Position numbers and translations under genes: made by a program. From JAFAGX01 sp035622175 (GTDB lineage Bacteria; Acidobacteriota; Terriglobia; Terriglobales; Acidobacteriaceae), in the NCBI GenBank assembly GCA_035622175.1, contig DASPVV010000145.1, positions 1 to 64,000 of the forward strand: 64,000 nt of DNA, read 5' to 3'. The notes under the pieces were generated by a model. That model did no database searches and was not told the origin of the DNA. It saw only the letters and a program-made list of their open reading frames with translations. Positions 17,597-26,340 of this stretch are shown one piece after another. The stretch's first letter is position 1. Every line of letters begins with the position of its first letter.

Positions 17597-18037
17597 TTAG
17601 CGATGCCCGCCGCCGTGGAAACCACCGGCGCCACCGCGGAAGGCGCCACCCACCGGCCCGTGCGTGACGCCATGGTAAGCGTATCCGCCGCGGCCGTAGG
17701 ATCGATAGCTAGGACGCCCATAGAATCCTCGACCATAACCTCCCGGACCGTTCCAGCCACGGGCATACAACGTGGGTCGAGGATAGAAGCCGGGTCGATA
17801 ATAGCCGTGGTACCACGGACCAGCACCGATAAAGACACCGCCCACGAACCATTGCGGACCGTAGTAACCGTAGGGCGCGCAGGCATAAGGGTAATAGCCA
17901 TAATAGCCATACGCGCATACCGGCGCAGGACCGATATATCCGGGGCCTACCGCGACCCCAAAGGCAACCCCTGCATGAGCTGATACCGCCGGCAGAATAA
18001 GGACACTCAATAAAGCCAAATGCCGTAAATATCGCAT
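17597..18037 (-). CDS. Secreted Gly/Tyr-rich protein, function unknown
   Basis: A 146-residue protein with a signal peptide (cleavage after VSAHA) and a mature part built from Gly, Tyr, Pro and Arg, including repeated YGYYGYY and GRGGY-like runs and a His/Gly-rich end. Such proteins are common in this kind of genome and probably form flexible envelope or surface layers; no enzyme motif is present. A strong terminator follows, so it is transcribed alone. Codon composition is biased by the repeats. No family name is offered. Confidence 0.72.
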   Translation of the reverse strand: MRYLRHLALLSVLILPAVSAHAGVAFGVAVGPGYIGPAPVCAYGYYGYYPYACAPYGYYGPQWFVGGVFIGAGPWYHGYYRPGFYPRPTLYARGWNGPGGYGRGFYGRPSYRSYGRGGYAYHGVTHGPVGGAFRGGAGGFHGGGHR

Positions 18038-18340
18038 TCGAGACCCCCCTTCAGACTCCCTATCCCACGGAACCTAAACCTAGCACAGGCTTTCAGAGCC
18101 AACTCTGATCACCCGTAAAGCTATTTATATGAACACGAAATCAGGACAAAAGTCGCGATTCGATCGGCCACCGTATCGAAGAGGATGTTCGATCGCGGTT
18201 GGAGGGTTCGAGTGGTGTCCGATGCCGGCGAGTAGTTGGAGCACGCGGGGAAGAGCTAACACCGAAATCGCGAGTCCTGCGCCGGGCTTCTACGATCGCG
18301 GATCACGACAACTTCCCCAGCGCTCTTGGCTGAGAAGCCA
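18038..18340. other. Intergenic gap, probably a promoter region
   Basis: This holds the upstream region of the minus-strand Gly/Tyr-rich gene and the tail after the DUF1579-like gene. No coding frame with a ribosome site, hairpin with T-run or repeat is evident. Confidence 0.4.
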
Positions 18341-18913
18341 TTACCGCAAGAAGGCGACGTCCTGGTGGGCATTCTTCAAAACCTTAACCGCCTTCCCTTC
18401 CATGACTGTCGACCAATCGCGTCCTTCCGAAGAGGTCTCGAACTTCAGGCTATACGATGTGGGAGAAATCTCCTGAACGATGAATCGCGTTCGCGGCACT
18501 TGGTTACCCGATGCCGAGTCGCTCATCCAAGTCCAGGTGTGGTCTTCGAGCATTCCCCGCAAATCCTCCGCTTCTCCCGTGTCCTTCACGACATGATAGG
18601 TGTACGCCTTTTCTTGGGGGTTATAGGCCATCACCGCCAGTCCGCCTGAGCCCTCCGCCGGCAGTCCCTCCTGGCGGGAGACCAACAAGGAACCACCGCG
18701 CTCCCACTCATTGTGCTCTGTGCCAAAGAAGGCTCTCGAGCCCAGTGGGCTCATCTTCATGTGCACTTCCAGTCGCCAGGTTCCGGCGAAATAATTCAGC
18801 TTCCCCAGCGCACTACCAGACTGCTCGCTCCGAGACGTAGTCTGCGCCACCGCCAAGCTCGCCCCCACCACGGTTAGAAACAGAACCGCTGAAATCCTTG
18901 CCAGGCGCGCCAT
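18341..18913 (-). CDS. Secreted DUF1579-like protein
   Basis: A 190-residue protein with a signal peptide ending near SLAVAQ. The mature part has the DUF1579 layout: LNYFAGTWRLEVHM near its start, GGSLLVSRQEG, then MAYNPQEKAYTYHVVK and a C-terminal WSTVMEGKAVKV. The fold is probably a small lipocalin-like beta barrel of unknown ligand. The ATG at 18913 is preferred to one seven codons earlier because GGGGGGAG lies just before it. It is not linked to a recognised pathway. Confidence 0.72.
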   Translation of the reverse strand: MARLARISAVLFLTVVGASLAVAQTTSRSEQSGSALGKLNYFAGTWRLEVHMKMSPLGSRAFFGTEHNEWERGGSLLVSRQEGLPAEGSGGLAVMAYNPQEKAYTYHVVKDTGEAEDLRGMLEDHTWTWMSDSASGNQVPRTRFIVQEISPTSYSLKFETSSEGRDWSTVMEGKAVKVLKNAHQDVAFLR

Positions 18914-19118
18914 TTGCTCCCCCCAAGCGGACATTTGCTGTAGCCAAGATAGGACATAAATCGCCGGAATTACTCATTAAAAGTTCGAATGCGCACCATA
19001 ACTCTGGTGAATAATGCCGCTTGTCTCAGCCCCGTCCCCGGACGGCCTGACCTGTAAGGCTCGAATTACCGCCGGTTTACAGGCTGCATGCTTTCGAAAC
19101 TCCCTCCGCCGGACTTCC

Positions 19119-19709
19119 TTACTCAGCTTTGGCCTGCTTAGATAAGGGGAACTGGCGGTCGAGATCGAGGTTTAATTCGAGGATATTGACCCGCGGTTCT
19201 CCCAGGAATCCCCACTGGCGACCCTCGGTGTGTTTGGCCACCAACTGCCGCAGTTGCTGCTCGCTGATTCCGCGTGCCTTCGCCACTCGCGCCGTCTGGA
19301 AAGCGGCCGCTGCCGGCGTAATGTGGGGATCAAGACCGGAAGCGGAAGAAGTAACTAAATCGATGGGGACCGGAGTGCCCGGGTTTTCCGCTTGGGCAGC
19401 GGCCGTGTCGCTCTTCACCCGATCGATGAGTTTTTGATTGGTGGGTGCCAACTGCGAACCATTCGAATTCGTGGCGTCATATCCGTTTCCTGCATTCGAC
19501 GGCCGGGAGTGGAAATAGCCGGGCGAGGAAAAGGCCTGCCCAAGGATGCGAGAGCCGACGATTTTTCCATTGACCTCGATGAGTTGCCCGTTTGCCTTCT
19601 CCCTGAACAAAACCTGCGCGAGACCGGTTATGACCAGCGGATATATGACCCCGAGCAGGATGGTGGTCGCCAGGGTCATTAAAATTGCGGTGACAAGATT
19701 CTTCTTCAT
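19119..19709 (-). CDS. kdpC: Potassium-transporting ATPase subunit KdpC
   Basis: A 196-residue protein with one N-terminal membrane segment (TLATTILLGVIYPLVITGLA) and a periplasmic domain. It has the signatures RILGQAFSSPGYFHSRPSNA, DLVTSSASGLDPHI and GEPRVNILELNL. KdpC stabilises the KdpFABC complex and raises potassium affinity, though its exact step is debated. A GGGAGGCGAG site precedes the ATG and it starts 12 bases after kdpB. It is the last gene of the operon; no kdpE follows. Length is normal for the family. Confidence 0.95.
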   Translation of the reverse strand: MKKNLVTAILMTLATTILLGVIYPLVITGLAQVLFREKANGQLIEVNGKIVGSRILGQAFSSPGYFHSRPSNAGNGYDATNSNGSQLAPTNQKLIDRVKSDTAAAQAENPGTPVPIDLVTSSASGLDPHITPAAAAFQTARVAKARGISEQQLRQLVAKHTEGRQWGFLGEPRVNILELNLDLDRQFPLSKQAKAE

Positions 19710-19721
19710 ACTCGCCTCCCT

Positions 19722-21752
19722 TCAGGCCAGGCCGATGCCGGTGATGAGCATATCGATCAGTTTGATCCCGATAAACGGGATGACGATGCCGCCCCCGCCG
19801 TAGATCCACAGATTGTTGCGCAGGAGCACGGCGGCACCCATGGGACGATATTTGACGCCGCGCAGGGCCAGCGGGATCAAGGCAATGATAATGACCGCAT
19901 TAAAGATGACCGCGGAAAGCACGGCCGATTGCGGGGTCTTGAGGCGCATGATGTTGAGCGCATTCAAGACGGGAAAGGTCCCGGCAAACATGGCCGGGAT
20001 GATGGCGAAGTATTTAGCCACATCGTTGGCAATCGAAAAGGTGGTCAACGATCCGCGCGTCATCAGCAATTGCTTGCCGATGCGAACCACTTCAATCAGC
20101 TTCGTAGGATTCGAGTCGAGATCCACCATGTTGCCGGCTTCCTTGGCAGCCTGCGTCCCGGTGTTCATGGCCACGCCCACATCGGCCTGGGCGAGCGCCG
20201 GCGCATCATTGGTGCCGTCGCCGGTCATGGCCACCAGCTTGCCATCGGCCTGTTCCTTTTTGATCAGGTCCATCTTGTCCTTGGGAGTAGCCTGCGCCAG
20301 GAAGTCATCGACTCCGGCTTCGCGCGCGATCGCGGCCGCCGTGAGCGGGTTATCCCCGGTGATCATGACCGTCTTGATGCCCATGGCCCGCAGTTGGTCG
20401 AAGCGTTCCCGGATCCCGCCCTTGACAACATCCTTCAGCTCGATCACGCCCAGCGCACCACGGCTTTTCTCCGCCACCACCAGAGGTGTGCCTCCCGAAC
20501 GTGCGATCTGTTCCACCGTGGCCTTAACCTCGGTCGGGACTTCGCGACCATTCTGGAACAGGTAGGCTTGCACGGCGTCGGCCGCCCCTTTGCGGATCTC
20601 GAAACCGTTCAGGTCGACCCCGGACATGCGCGTCTGCGCCGTAAAAGGCACGAAGCGCGCCTCGTGGGCGGAGAGTTCACGCCCGCGCAAGCCGTACTTT
20701 TCCTTGGCCAGGACGACGATGGAGCGCCCCTCCGGGGTCTCATCGGCGAGAGAGGACAACTGGGCCGCGTCGGCCAGCTCCTGCTCGCCCACCCCCGGCG
20801 CGGGAATAAAACGCGACGCCTGACGATTGCCGAGCGTGATCGTACCCGTCTTGTCGAGCAACAAAGTGTTCACATCTCCCGCTGCTTCGACCGCGCGGCC
20901 CGACATGGCAAGCACGTTGTGCTGCACCAGACGGTCCATCCCGGCAATGCCGATGGCGGAGAGCAAGCCTCCGATGGTGGTGGGAATGAGGCAAACCAGC
21001 AGTGACACCAAAACGAAAACCGTCTGCGGCGAACCCGAGTAGATGGCAAAGGGCTGCAACGTCACCACCGCCAGCAGGAAGATGATGGTCAGGCCCGCCA
21101 GCAAAATATTCAGGGCGATTTCATTCGGAGTCTTGTGTCGCTCCGCACCCTCCACCAGGGCGATCATGCGGTCGAGAAAGGTCTCCCCCGGGTTCGAAGT
21201 AATTCTTACTTTGATTTGGTCGGACAAGACGCGCGTACCTCCGGTCACCGCCGAACGGTCTCCTCCAGCTTCGCGAATCACCGGGGCGGATTCTCCGGTA
21301 ATGCAGGACTCATCGACCGAGGCGACGCCTTCGACGATCTCGCCGTCGGAAGGAACGAACTCGCCCGCGGATACGTAAACCAAGTCGCCCGCCCGCAATT
21401 TCGAGCTCGGCACCTTCTCCACCTGGCCATCGCATTCGTTCAAGCGGTTGGCAATGGTTTCTGAGCGCGCCTTGCGCAAAGTGTCGGCCTGGGCCTTGCC
21501 GCGTCCTTCGGCCATGGCCTCGGCAAAGTTCGCAAACAGCACGGTGAACCACAGCCACAGCGTGATCTGCAGGTTAAAGCTAAATTCCGGTCCCCTTTTG
21601 AAAAGCAGCACGGTGGTAATCACGCTGCCGATCTCGACCACAAACATGACCGGATTGCCCATCATGGTGCGCGGATTGAGCTTGAGAGCTGCGTCCAAGG
21701 CGGCCCGCCGCACAATCTTCCATTCCCAAATCGCTCTTTTCTTTTTTGCCAT
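19722..21752 (-). CDS. kdpB: Potassium-transporting ATPase ATP-binding subunit KdpB
   Basis: A 676-residue P-type ATPase, the energy-coupling subunit of KdpFABC. The phosphorylated D300 is in LLDKTGTITLGN; the actuator motif TGES occurs in SCITGESAPV, the hinge motif in GDGTNDAPALAQADVGVA and the nucleotide-site motif MITGDNPLTA. The start ATG at 21752 (MAKKKRAIWEWK) is chosen over a 20-codon longer frame and has GAGGAA upstream. It follows kdpA by 10 bases. Length is close to the E. coli protein (682 residues), and all key motifs are intact, so the pump should be active. Confidence 0.96.
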   Translation of the reverse strand: MAKKKRAIWEWKIVRRAALDAALKLNPRTMMGNPVMFVVEIGSVITTVLLFKRGPEFSFNLQITLWLWFTVLFANFAEAMAEGRGKAQADTLRKARSETIANRLNECDGQVEKVPSSKLRAGDLVYVSAGEFVPSDGEIVEGVASVDESCITGESAPVIREAGGDRSAVTGGTRVLSDQIKVRITSNPGETFLDRMIALVEGAERHKTPNEIALNILLAGLTIIFLLAVVTLQPFAIYSGSPQTVFVLVSLLVCLIPTTIGGLLSAIGIAGMDRLVQHNVLAMSGRAVEAAGDVNTLLLDKTGTITLGNRQASRFIPAPGVGEQELADAAQLSSLADETPEGRSIVVLAKEKYGLRGRELSAHEARFVPFTAQTRMSGVDLNGFEIRKGAADAVQAYLFQNGREVPTEVKATVEQIARSGGTPLVVAEKSRGALGVIELKDVVKGGIRERFDQLRAMGIKTVMITGDNPLTAAAIAREAGVDDFLAQATPKDKMDLIKKEQADGKLVAMTGDGTNDAPALAQADVGVAMNTGTQAAKEAGNMVDLDSNPTKLIEVVRIGKQLLMTRGSLTTFSIANDVAKYFAIIPAMFAGTFPVLNALNIMRLKTPQSAVLSAVIFNAVIIIALIPLALRGVKYRPMGAAVLLRNNLWIYGGGGIVIPFIGIKLIDMLITGIGLA

Positions 21753-21762
21753 CGCAGGTTCC

Positions 21763-23562
21763 TCAGAACGTCTTGCCCGCCGCGAGCAGCAGGTGCTCGA
21801 GGATGGGGCCAAGACTCAGTGCCGGGAAAAACGTCAGCGCTCCCACGATCAGGATCACGCTGATCAGAAGCACGGTAAAAAGCGGTGTGGTCACGGGAAA
21901 CGTCCCGAGAGAAGGCGGAACATACTTCTTTCCCGCCAGGTTTCCGGCGATGGCCAGCGTCGGGATCATCATCCAAAAGCGCCCGATCAACATGGTCAGG
22001 GCGCCGGAGAGGTTGTACCACGTGGTGTTTTCATTCAGCCCTGCAAAGGCCGAGCCGTTGTTGCCAGCTTGCGAGGTGAAGGCGTAGATGATCTCGGTCA
22101 AGCCGTGGGGTCCGGGATTCGAGATGCTCGATGTGCCGAAGGGCTTCACCGCGGAAAGCCCGGACAGGGTGAGGATTACCAGAGGAAAGACCAACGCGAC
22201 CAACATGGCCATTTTGACGTCAAAAGCCTCGATTTTCTTTCCCAAGTACTCCGGCGTGCGCCCCACCATGAGCCCGGCAATGAACACCGCCAGAACGACG
22301 TAGATCAGCATTCCGTACATGCCGGCGCCCACACCCCCAAAGATCACCTCGCTCAGCATGATGTTGACGAGCGGGACCATGCCGCCGAGGGGCATGAACG
22401 AGTCATGCTGGCCGTTGATGGCTCCACAACTGGCAGCCGTGGTTACCGTGGCAAAAAGCGCGGAATTGGCGATTCCAAAACGAACCTCCTTGCCCTCCAT
22501 GTTGCCCCCGGCCTGGAGCGTACCCACCCGCTGATCGGTACCGGCCAACAGCGGATTGCCGCGAGACTCCGCCCAGTAGGTCACCGTCACTCCGGCAAGA
22601 AACAGAATCGCCATGGCAGCCCATACCGCCCAGCCATGCGCCTGGGAACCGGTCATGCGGCCGAGCGTGTAGGTGAGACCCGCCGATACCGCGAAAATGG
22701 AGAACAGTTCGATGAGGTTCGACAACGGAGTCGGGTTTTCGAAAGGATGGGCGCTATTGGCATTGAAGAAACCGCCGCCATTCGTCCCCCATTCCTTGAT
22801 GATCTCCTGCGATGCCACCGGTCCCTGGGCGACGGTCTGCTCGGCCACGGTCTCGAGGACGGGCTTGCCGTCGGACCCGAGCACCGGGTTGCCGTCCGGG
22901 CCGAGCTTTGGCACCTCGATCGGCTGGAGCAGGGAAGCTCGGTCGTAAGCCCGCAGATTCTGCACCACGCCTTGCGACACCAGCAGCAAGGATCCCACCA
23001 CACAGAAGGGCAAGAGCACCCAAAGACAAGCGCGCACCAGGTCTACCCAGAAGTTGCCGATGGTCTCGGTCTGACGGCGAGCGATGCCGCGAATGAAGGC
23101 GATCGCGAGCGCGATTCCGACCCCGGCGGACACGAAGTTGTGATAAGCCAGCCCCGCCATCTGAGTGAAATAGCTCATCGTGGTTTCGCCGGAATAGTTC
23201 TGCCAGTTGGTGTTCGTGGTAAAGGACGCAGCCGTATTGAAAGCCAGAGAAGCCGGGCTGACTGCCCCAAACTTCTGCGGATTCAAGGGCAGCCAACCCT
23301 GAACGCGCTCGACGAAGTACAGCACCAACATCGAAACCAAGCTGAACAAGAGCATGGAGACGGCATACTCCGTCCAGCGCATCTCGTGATCTTCCTCGAC
23401 TCCGGTCAGGCGATAGAGCAACTTCTCGAGCGGCCGCAATACGGGGTCGAGAAGCGTCCGTTCCCGGCTGAAAACGCGCGCCATGTAGACGCCCATGGGC
23501 TTGGTCACGACGAAGACCAGGGCGAGAAAGAATAGGATTTGCAACCATCCGTTGGCTGTCAT
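21763..23562 (-). CDS. kdpA: Potassium-transporting ATPase potassium-binding subunit KdpA
   Basis: A 599-residue membrane protein of about ten segments that selects potassium within the Kdp complex. Filter-like motifs appear in TNTNWQNYSGE, WGTNGGGFFNANSAHPFENP and in SQAGNNGSAFAG. It is about 40 residues longer than E. coli KdpA; the extra part includes a direct 8-residue duplication (PDGNPVLG, SDGKPVLE) in the loop before the second filter motif. It starts one base after the kdpF stop and ends 10 bases before kdpB, showing tight coupling. Confidence 0.95.
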   Translation of the reverse strand: MTANGWLQILFFLALVFVVTKPMGVYMARVFSRERTLLDPVLRPLEKLLYRLTGVEEDHEMRWTEYAVSMLLFSLVSMLVLYFVERVQGWLPLNPQKFGAVSPASLAFNTAASFTTNTNWQNYSGETTMSYFTQMAGLAYHNFVSAGVGIALAIAFIRGIARRQTETIGNFWVDLVRACLWVLLPFCVVGSLLLVSQGVVQNLRAYDRASLLQPIEVPKLGPDGNPVLGSDGKPVLETVAEQTVAQGPVASQEIIKEWGTNGGGFFNANSAHPFENPTPLSNLIELFSIFAVSAGLTYTLGRMTGSQAHGWAVWAAMAILFLAGVTVTYWAESRGNPLLAGTDQRVGTLQAGGNMEGKEVRFGIANSALFATVTTAASCGAINGQHDSFMPLGGMVPLVNIMLSEVIFGGVGAGMYGMLIYVVLAVFIAGLMVGRTPEYLGKKIEAFDVKMAMLVALVFPLVILTLSGLSAVKPFGTSSISNPGPHGLTEIIYAFTSQAGNNGSAFAGLNENTTWYNLSGALTMLIGRFWMMIPTLAIAGNLAGKKYVPPSLGTFPVTTPLFTVLLISVILIVGALTFFPALSLGPILEHLLLAAGKTF

Positions 23563-23563
23563 C

Positions 23564-23653
23564 TCAGAACTTCTCCGGACGCAAGAGTGCGTAAAACAGA
23601 TAAACCGCGGTTAACCCGCTCACAATGAGCATGATGATGGACTCCGCGCTCAT
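23564..23653 (-). CDS. kdpF: Potassium-transporting ATPase small subunit KdpF
   Basis: A 29-residue peptide with one membrane helix, ending in the KdpF-type motif FYALLRPEKF. KdpF stabilises the KdpABC complex, binding at the membrane. A strong AGGAGGG site lies before the ATG. It sits between the 29-residue peptide gene upstream and kdpA, one base from the kdpA start. Identification rests on position, size and the C-terminal motif, all of which agree. Confidence 0.88.
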   Translation of the reverse strand: MSAESIIMLIVSGLTAVYLFYALLRPEKF

Positions 23654-23663
23654 GGCACCCTCC

Positions 23664-23753
23664 TCACTTCACCCGCTCGCAGAATTGCACATAGGCGATC
23701 GACAGCAGAAAAAAAGCGACCGTAAGCAGCACATAGAGCAAATCTTCGATCAT
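23664..23753 (-). CDS. 29-residue single-pass membrane peptide in the kdp operon
   Basis: A 29-residue peptide: an acidic start (MIEDLL), a hydrophobic helix and a basic end (FCERVK). GAGGAG stands before its ATG, and its stop is 10 bases before the kdpF start, so it is a real translated member of the operon. Its sequence is unlike kdpF (no ALLRPEKF), so it is not a duplicate. It may be a further small subunit or regulator of the pump; similar unnamed peptides occur next to kdpF in other genomes, from general knowledge. Function unknown. Confidence 0.75.
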   Translation of the reverse strand: MIEDLLYVLLTVAFFLLSIAYVQFCERVK

Positions 23754-23814
23754 AAGTCTCCTCGATCCATTCTGCCGATATTCCGGCCCTCGGCCCGGCC
23801 GCCGGTTGCGACCA

Positions 23815-25491
23815 TCAGAACTTGACGAGTATGGCCAGGTTCAGCCGGTTCTCATCCCGGCGGAGATCGGGATACCAGCCCGGCACAAACGAACCCGGCT
23901 CTCCCGTATTGCCCCCGGGCGGGGTGATGCCGCCGCGTCCGGTGAAGTACGGGACATTCGCCTCTCGGTGGTTATATTCCCAGCGAAAGGTGATGTACTG
24001 GCTGGGCATGTAATCAAAGGTTGCGGTAGAATCCCACGCCTTGAACGGATCTCCCGGGTTTTCCTGGAAGTACGGGGTTCCGGAAATGGCCGTCGCACCG
24101 TTGATCGGGGGCAGCAGCACCAAGTAGCGTCCCGGGTTGTTGATCTTTCCGCCCCCGAGCGTAAAGCCAAACAGATCTCGGTGGAACCACAGCCGGTTGT
24201 AGATCATGTAACCCAAGAAGCTCTGCTTGGGAGCGAGGACCCGCTGGCCGGCGACGATTTGGTAAGAATTCGTGTCACAGCTCACACCGCCTCCATGTTC
24301 ACATCCCGCATCCCCGGTCAGAGAGAAGGCAGCCTTGTCCAGAAACATCTCGGGGTGGTCATAGTATTTAACCTCGAGACTGTCGTCGGTGTGGTAGCGG
24401 ATGCGGTTCGGGATGCCGAGGTCATCGGCGCCCAGCAGGTACTGATTCCCCAGCAGGGAAATGGACCCGTTCGGCCGCCACAGGATCTGCGCCCCTACGC
24501 CCGGCCGGTGGTTGAACCGCCCGTAGGACTGCCACCCGTTAATCAGCCAAGGTTCTATCTTAAGATGCTCGGTAGGAAAGACCTGCACCCGCATGCCATT
24601 GAAGAACCAAGGCGTATTCGAAGAAACGTAGGATGGCTGGTAGGCCCAGTTGTCAAAGTTGTAGTAGCTGAACAGGCCAATGTAGGACATGAAAATCCCG
24701 GCATCGATGTTGATTCCGTGCAGGGCATTGATGTGATACCCGCCATAGGCTTCCGAAACGTAGCGGTAGGCTGTATCGAGATCCCACTGGCCGCGGCCCG
24801 GGCTGGCATCGTTGCGCGGGGTGGTTTCCGAATACATGCCGAATTGGGTCATCAAGCGGGCGCGCACGTTGTCATAGTGGAAGTCGCCGCCCACGCCGAG
24901 TTGCGCCACTTGGAACTCGTAGGCGCGAAAGACCTCGCTCGATCCGCCAATGCTGTCGTCGGCGGGATGATTGAAGTCTACGATGTACGACAAGTCGGTC
25001 CGGATCTCCGGGGTGAAAAACTTGCTGTCGAACGCCGGGGTTTTGGTGCGCGCATTGCCGTTCAGCCAGGTAAAGTCACCGAAGGCAAACGGTTCCGCTT
25101 TTGCCGTTTTTGTCGGAGGAGGCGGCTGCGCCTCGCTTTGAGCAGGTGGCGTCACCACGTCGGAAACCGCGACGGGCAGGGTTGGCGGCAGACTCGCCTT
25201 GGCGGTGTCAACCACGCTCGGCGGCGGGTCTGCGGCTTCGCGCTGCTTCAGTTCTGTCTCCAATTGCTCGATGCGGGCGCGCATTCTCTCGAGCTCTTCG
25301 AGAATCCGCGCGTTTCCCTCCGGGATAGGGTTGTTGTCTTGGGCGGTCTGATGGCCGGCGCCTTCGACCGAGGTGGGCAGCAGGTTCGTCCCGCCGCTCG
25401 TGGTCTGCCCCAGACTGGGGGCTCGACTGGTTAGAAGAACAGTTAAGAGTACCAGGAGCCCGCGGCACGGCATGACTCGAACTGATCGCAT
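23815..25491 (-). CDS. Outer-membrane beta-barrel porin (BBP2/OmpL-like) of the kdp locus
   Basis: A 558-residue protein with a signal peptide ending near APSLGQ, a short coiled coil (about 62-90, ILEELERMRARIEQLETEL), a Pro-rich linker, then a beta barrel from about 140 to the end. The barrel has alternating aromatic strands (e.g. GLFSYYNFDNWAYQ, ITFRWEYNHRE) and ends with a terminal Phe (LAILVKF), the usual signal for barrel assembly. The nearest known type is the putative BBP2/OmpL-like porin. It lies 62 bases before the Kdp peptide gene on the same strand, so it may let potassium cross the outer membrane; that role is inferred. Start at ATG 25491 with GAGAAGG upstream. Confidence 0.75.
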   Translation of the reverse strand: MRSVRVMPCRGLLVLLTVLLTSRAPSLGQTTSGGTNLLPTSVEGAGHQTAQDNNPIPEGNARILEELERMRARIEQLETELKQREAADPPPSVVDTAKASLPPTLPVAVSDVVTPPAQSEAQPPPPTKTAKAEPFAFGDFTWLNGNARTKTPAFDSKFFTPEIRTDLSYIVDFNHPADDSIGGSSEVFRAYEFQVAQLGVGGDFHYDNVRARLMTQFGMYSETTPRNDASPGRGQWDLDTAYRYVSEAYGGYHINALHGINIDAGIFMSYIGLFSYYNFDNWAYQPSYVSSNTPWFFNGMRVQVFPTEHLKIEPWLINGWQSYGRFNHRPGVGAQILWRPNGSISLLGNQYLLGADDLGIPNRIRYHTDDSLEVKYYDHPEMFLDKAAFSLTGDAGCEHGGGVSCDTNSYQIVAGQRVLAPKQSFLGYMIYNRLWFHRDLFGFTLGGGKINNPGRYLVLLPPINGATAISGTPYFQENPGDPFKAWDSTATFDYMPSQYITFRWEYNHREANVPYFTGRGGITPPGGNTGEPGSFVPGWYPDLRRDENRLNLAILVKF

Positions 25492-25756
25492 CGCTTGCCT
25501 TCTCAAGCACTGCCTCGCTTTCCGGCCGGAATTCCCTCTTGTCGGCCATTTCAAAATAGTCTTGAGGAACACCCGTTGGCGGCGCCCACCCCACTCTCGA
25601 TCGAAACGCGGGTCGCGTCATCACTCGCAGCACAGGGCGTGCAACGAGTCGGCTTCGCCTGCTACTGACCACGAAGTCGGAACACGGCGGTAGGCGACGC
25701 ATGGTTCGGTGCGGAGATCGTATCGGCCGGGGCCGACGACAGCGAATCGTCCCGGT

Positions 25757-26008
25757 CTAGCAACCCCATTCGGCTTCACCCGGCTCTGCGAAATAGCTTC
25801 GGGAATCTTCCCTTCCGCCGCCGGTAGCGGATAATTCCAATACAGCCAGGCGGGCCGCAGCGATCAGACGACTTTTCTCTGGCTGCGGCATTTCCTCCCA
25901 CGCTTCCCCGCTGGGTGTGCCCGAGCAGCCAAAATCCGGCGCCAGGGCCCGTTGATAATGATGCAAGAGTTCTGCTAATTGTTCGGCGGATACTTCGTGG
26001 ATCGACAT
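25757..26008 (-). CDS. Small uncharacterised protein in the kdp locus
   Basis: An 83-residue soluble protein with no signal or membrane segment. It reads MSIHEVSAEQLAELLHHYQR, then a Gly/Ser stretch and EMPQPEKSRLIAAARLAVLE, suggesting two helices with a W-E-M-P turn. I recognise no family. The start ATG at 26008 is preferred to the TTG/GTG-type extension. It lies between the sensor-only kdpD and the porin gene, all on the minus strand, so it may belong to the same regulon. Gaps of 332 and 265 bases on its sides mean an operon is not shown. Confidence 0.6.
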   Translation of the reverse strand: MSIHEVSAEQLAELLHHYQRALAPDFGCSGTPSGEAWEEMPQPEKSRLIAAARLAVLELSATGGGREDSRSYFAEPGEAEWGC

Positions 26009-26340
26009 CAAACCCTGTCCTTTCTCGATCGCCCTGGCTCCGATTGCACGCACGCAGGTTAGTTCCGTCGGGCTCGACCACCGGAGCCAGGGGTGCTTAG
26101 ATCATTGGACAGGAAGAAGTGTAAATTTCGAATAAAAGGTTCATAAAGAGTTCGTAAACGTTCCGCCGCAGTTACGAACTCTCCTTGGCGGGATGGAGAG
26201 CTGCCGTGAGGGTAGAGAAATACCGGCGGGGAGAACACCCAGGGGAGCGGCTCGAGACAAACGCTCGATCTTGCGCGGGTGAGAATCTGGCTGCTCTGCC
26301 TTGGGTCGTCGGCCGAGAATGTCACCTCTTGCCATGCGCC
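26009..26340. other. Gap between kdpD and the 83-residue gene
   Basis: About 330 bases with no coding frame worth calling. It is AT-richer than its surroundings between about 26100 and 26160 and may carry the promoter of the small gene. No terminator or repeat is evident. Confidence 0.4.

Noticed and set aside
19051..19083. Hairpin after kdpC as a terminator
   Set aside because: A 7-bp stem (CCTGTAA/TTACAGG) with a long loop and no T-run on the transcribed side is too weak to call.
21448..23535. A 695-codon open frame on the plus strand
   Set aside because: It lies antisense to kdpB and kdpA, which have all family motifs; the frame has a skewed His/Arg/Gln composition, typical of a shadow of a GC-rich gene.
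23806..25434. A 542-codon plus-strand frame opposite the porin gene
   Set aside because: It is antisense to a well-supported beta-barrel protein, has no ribosome site and no domain.
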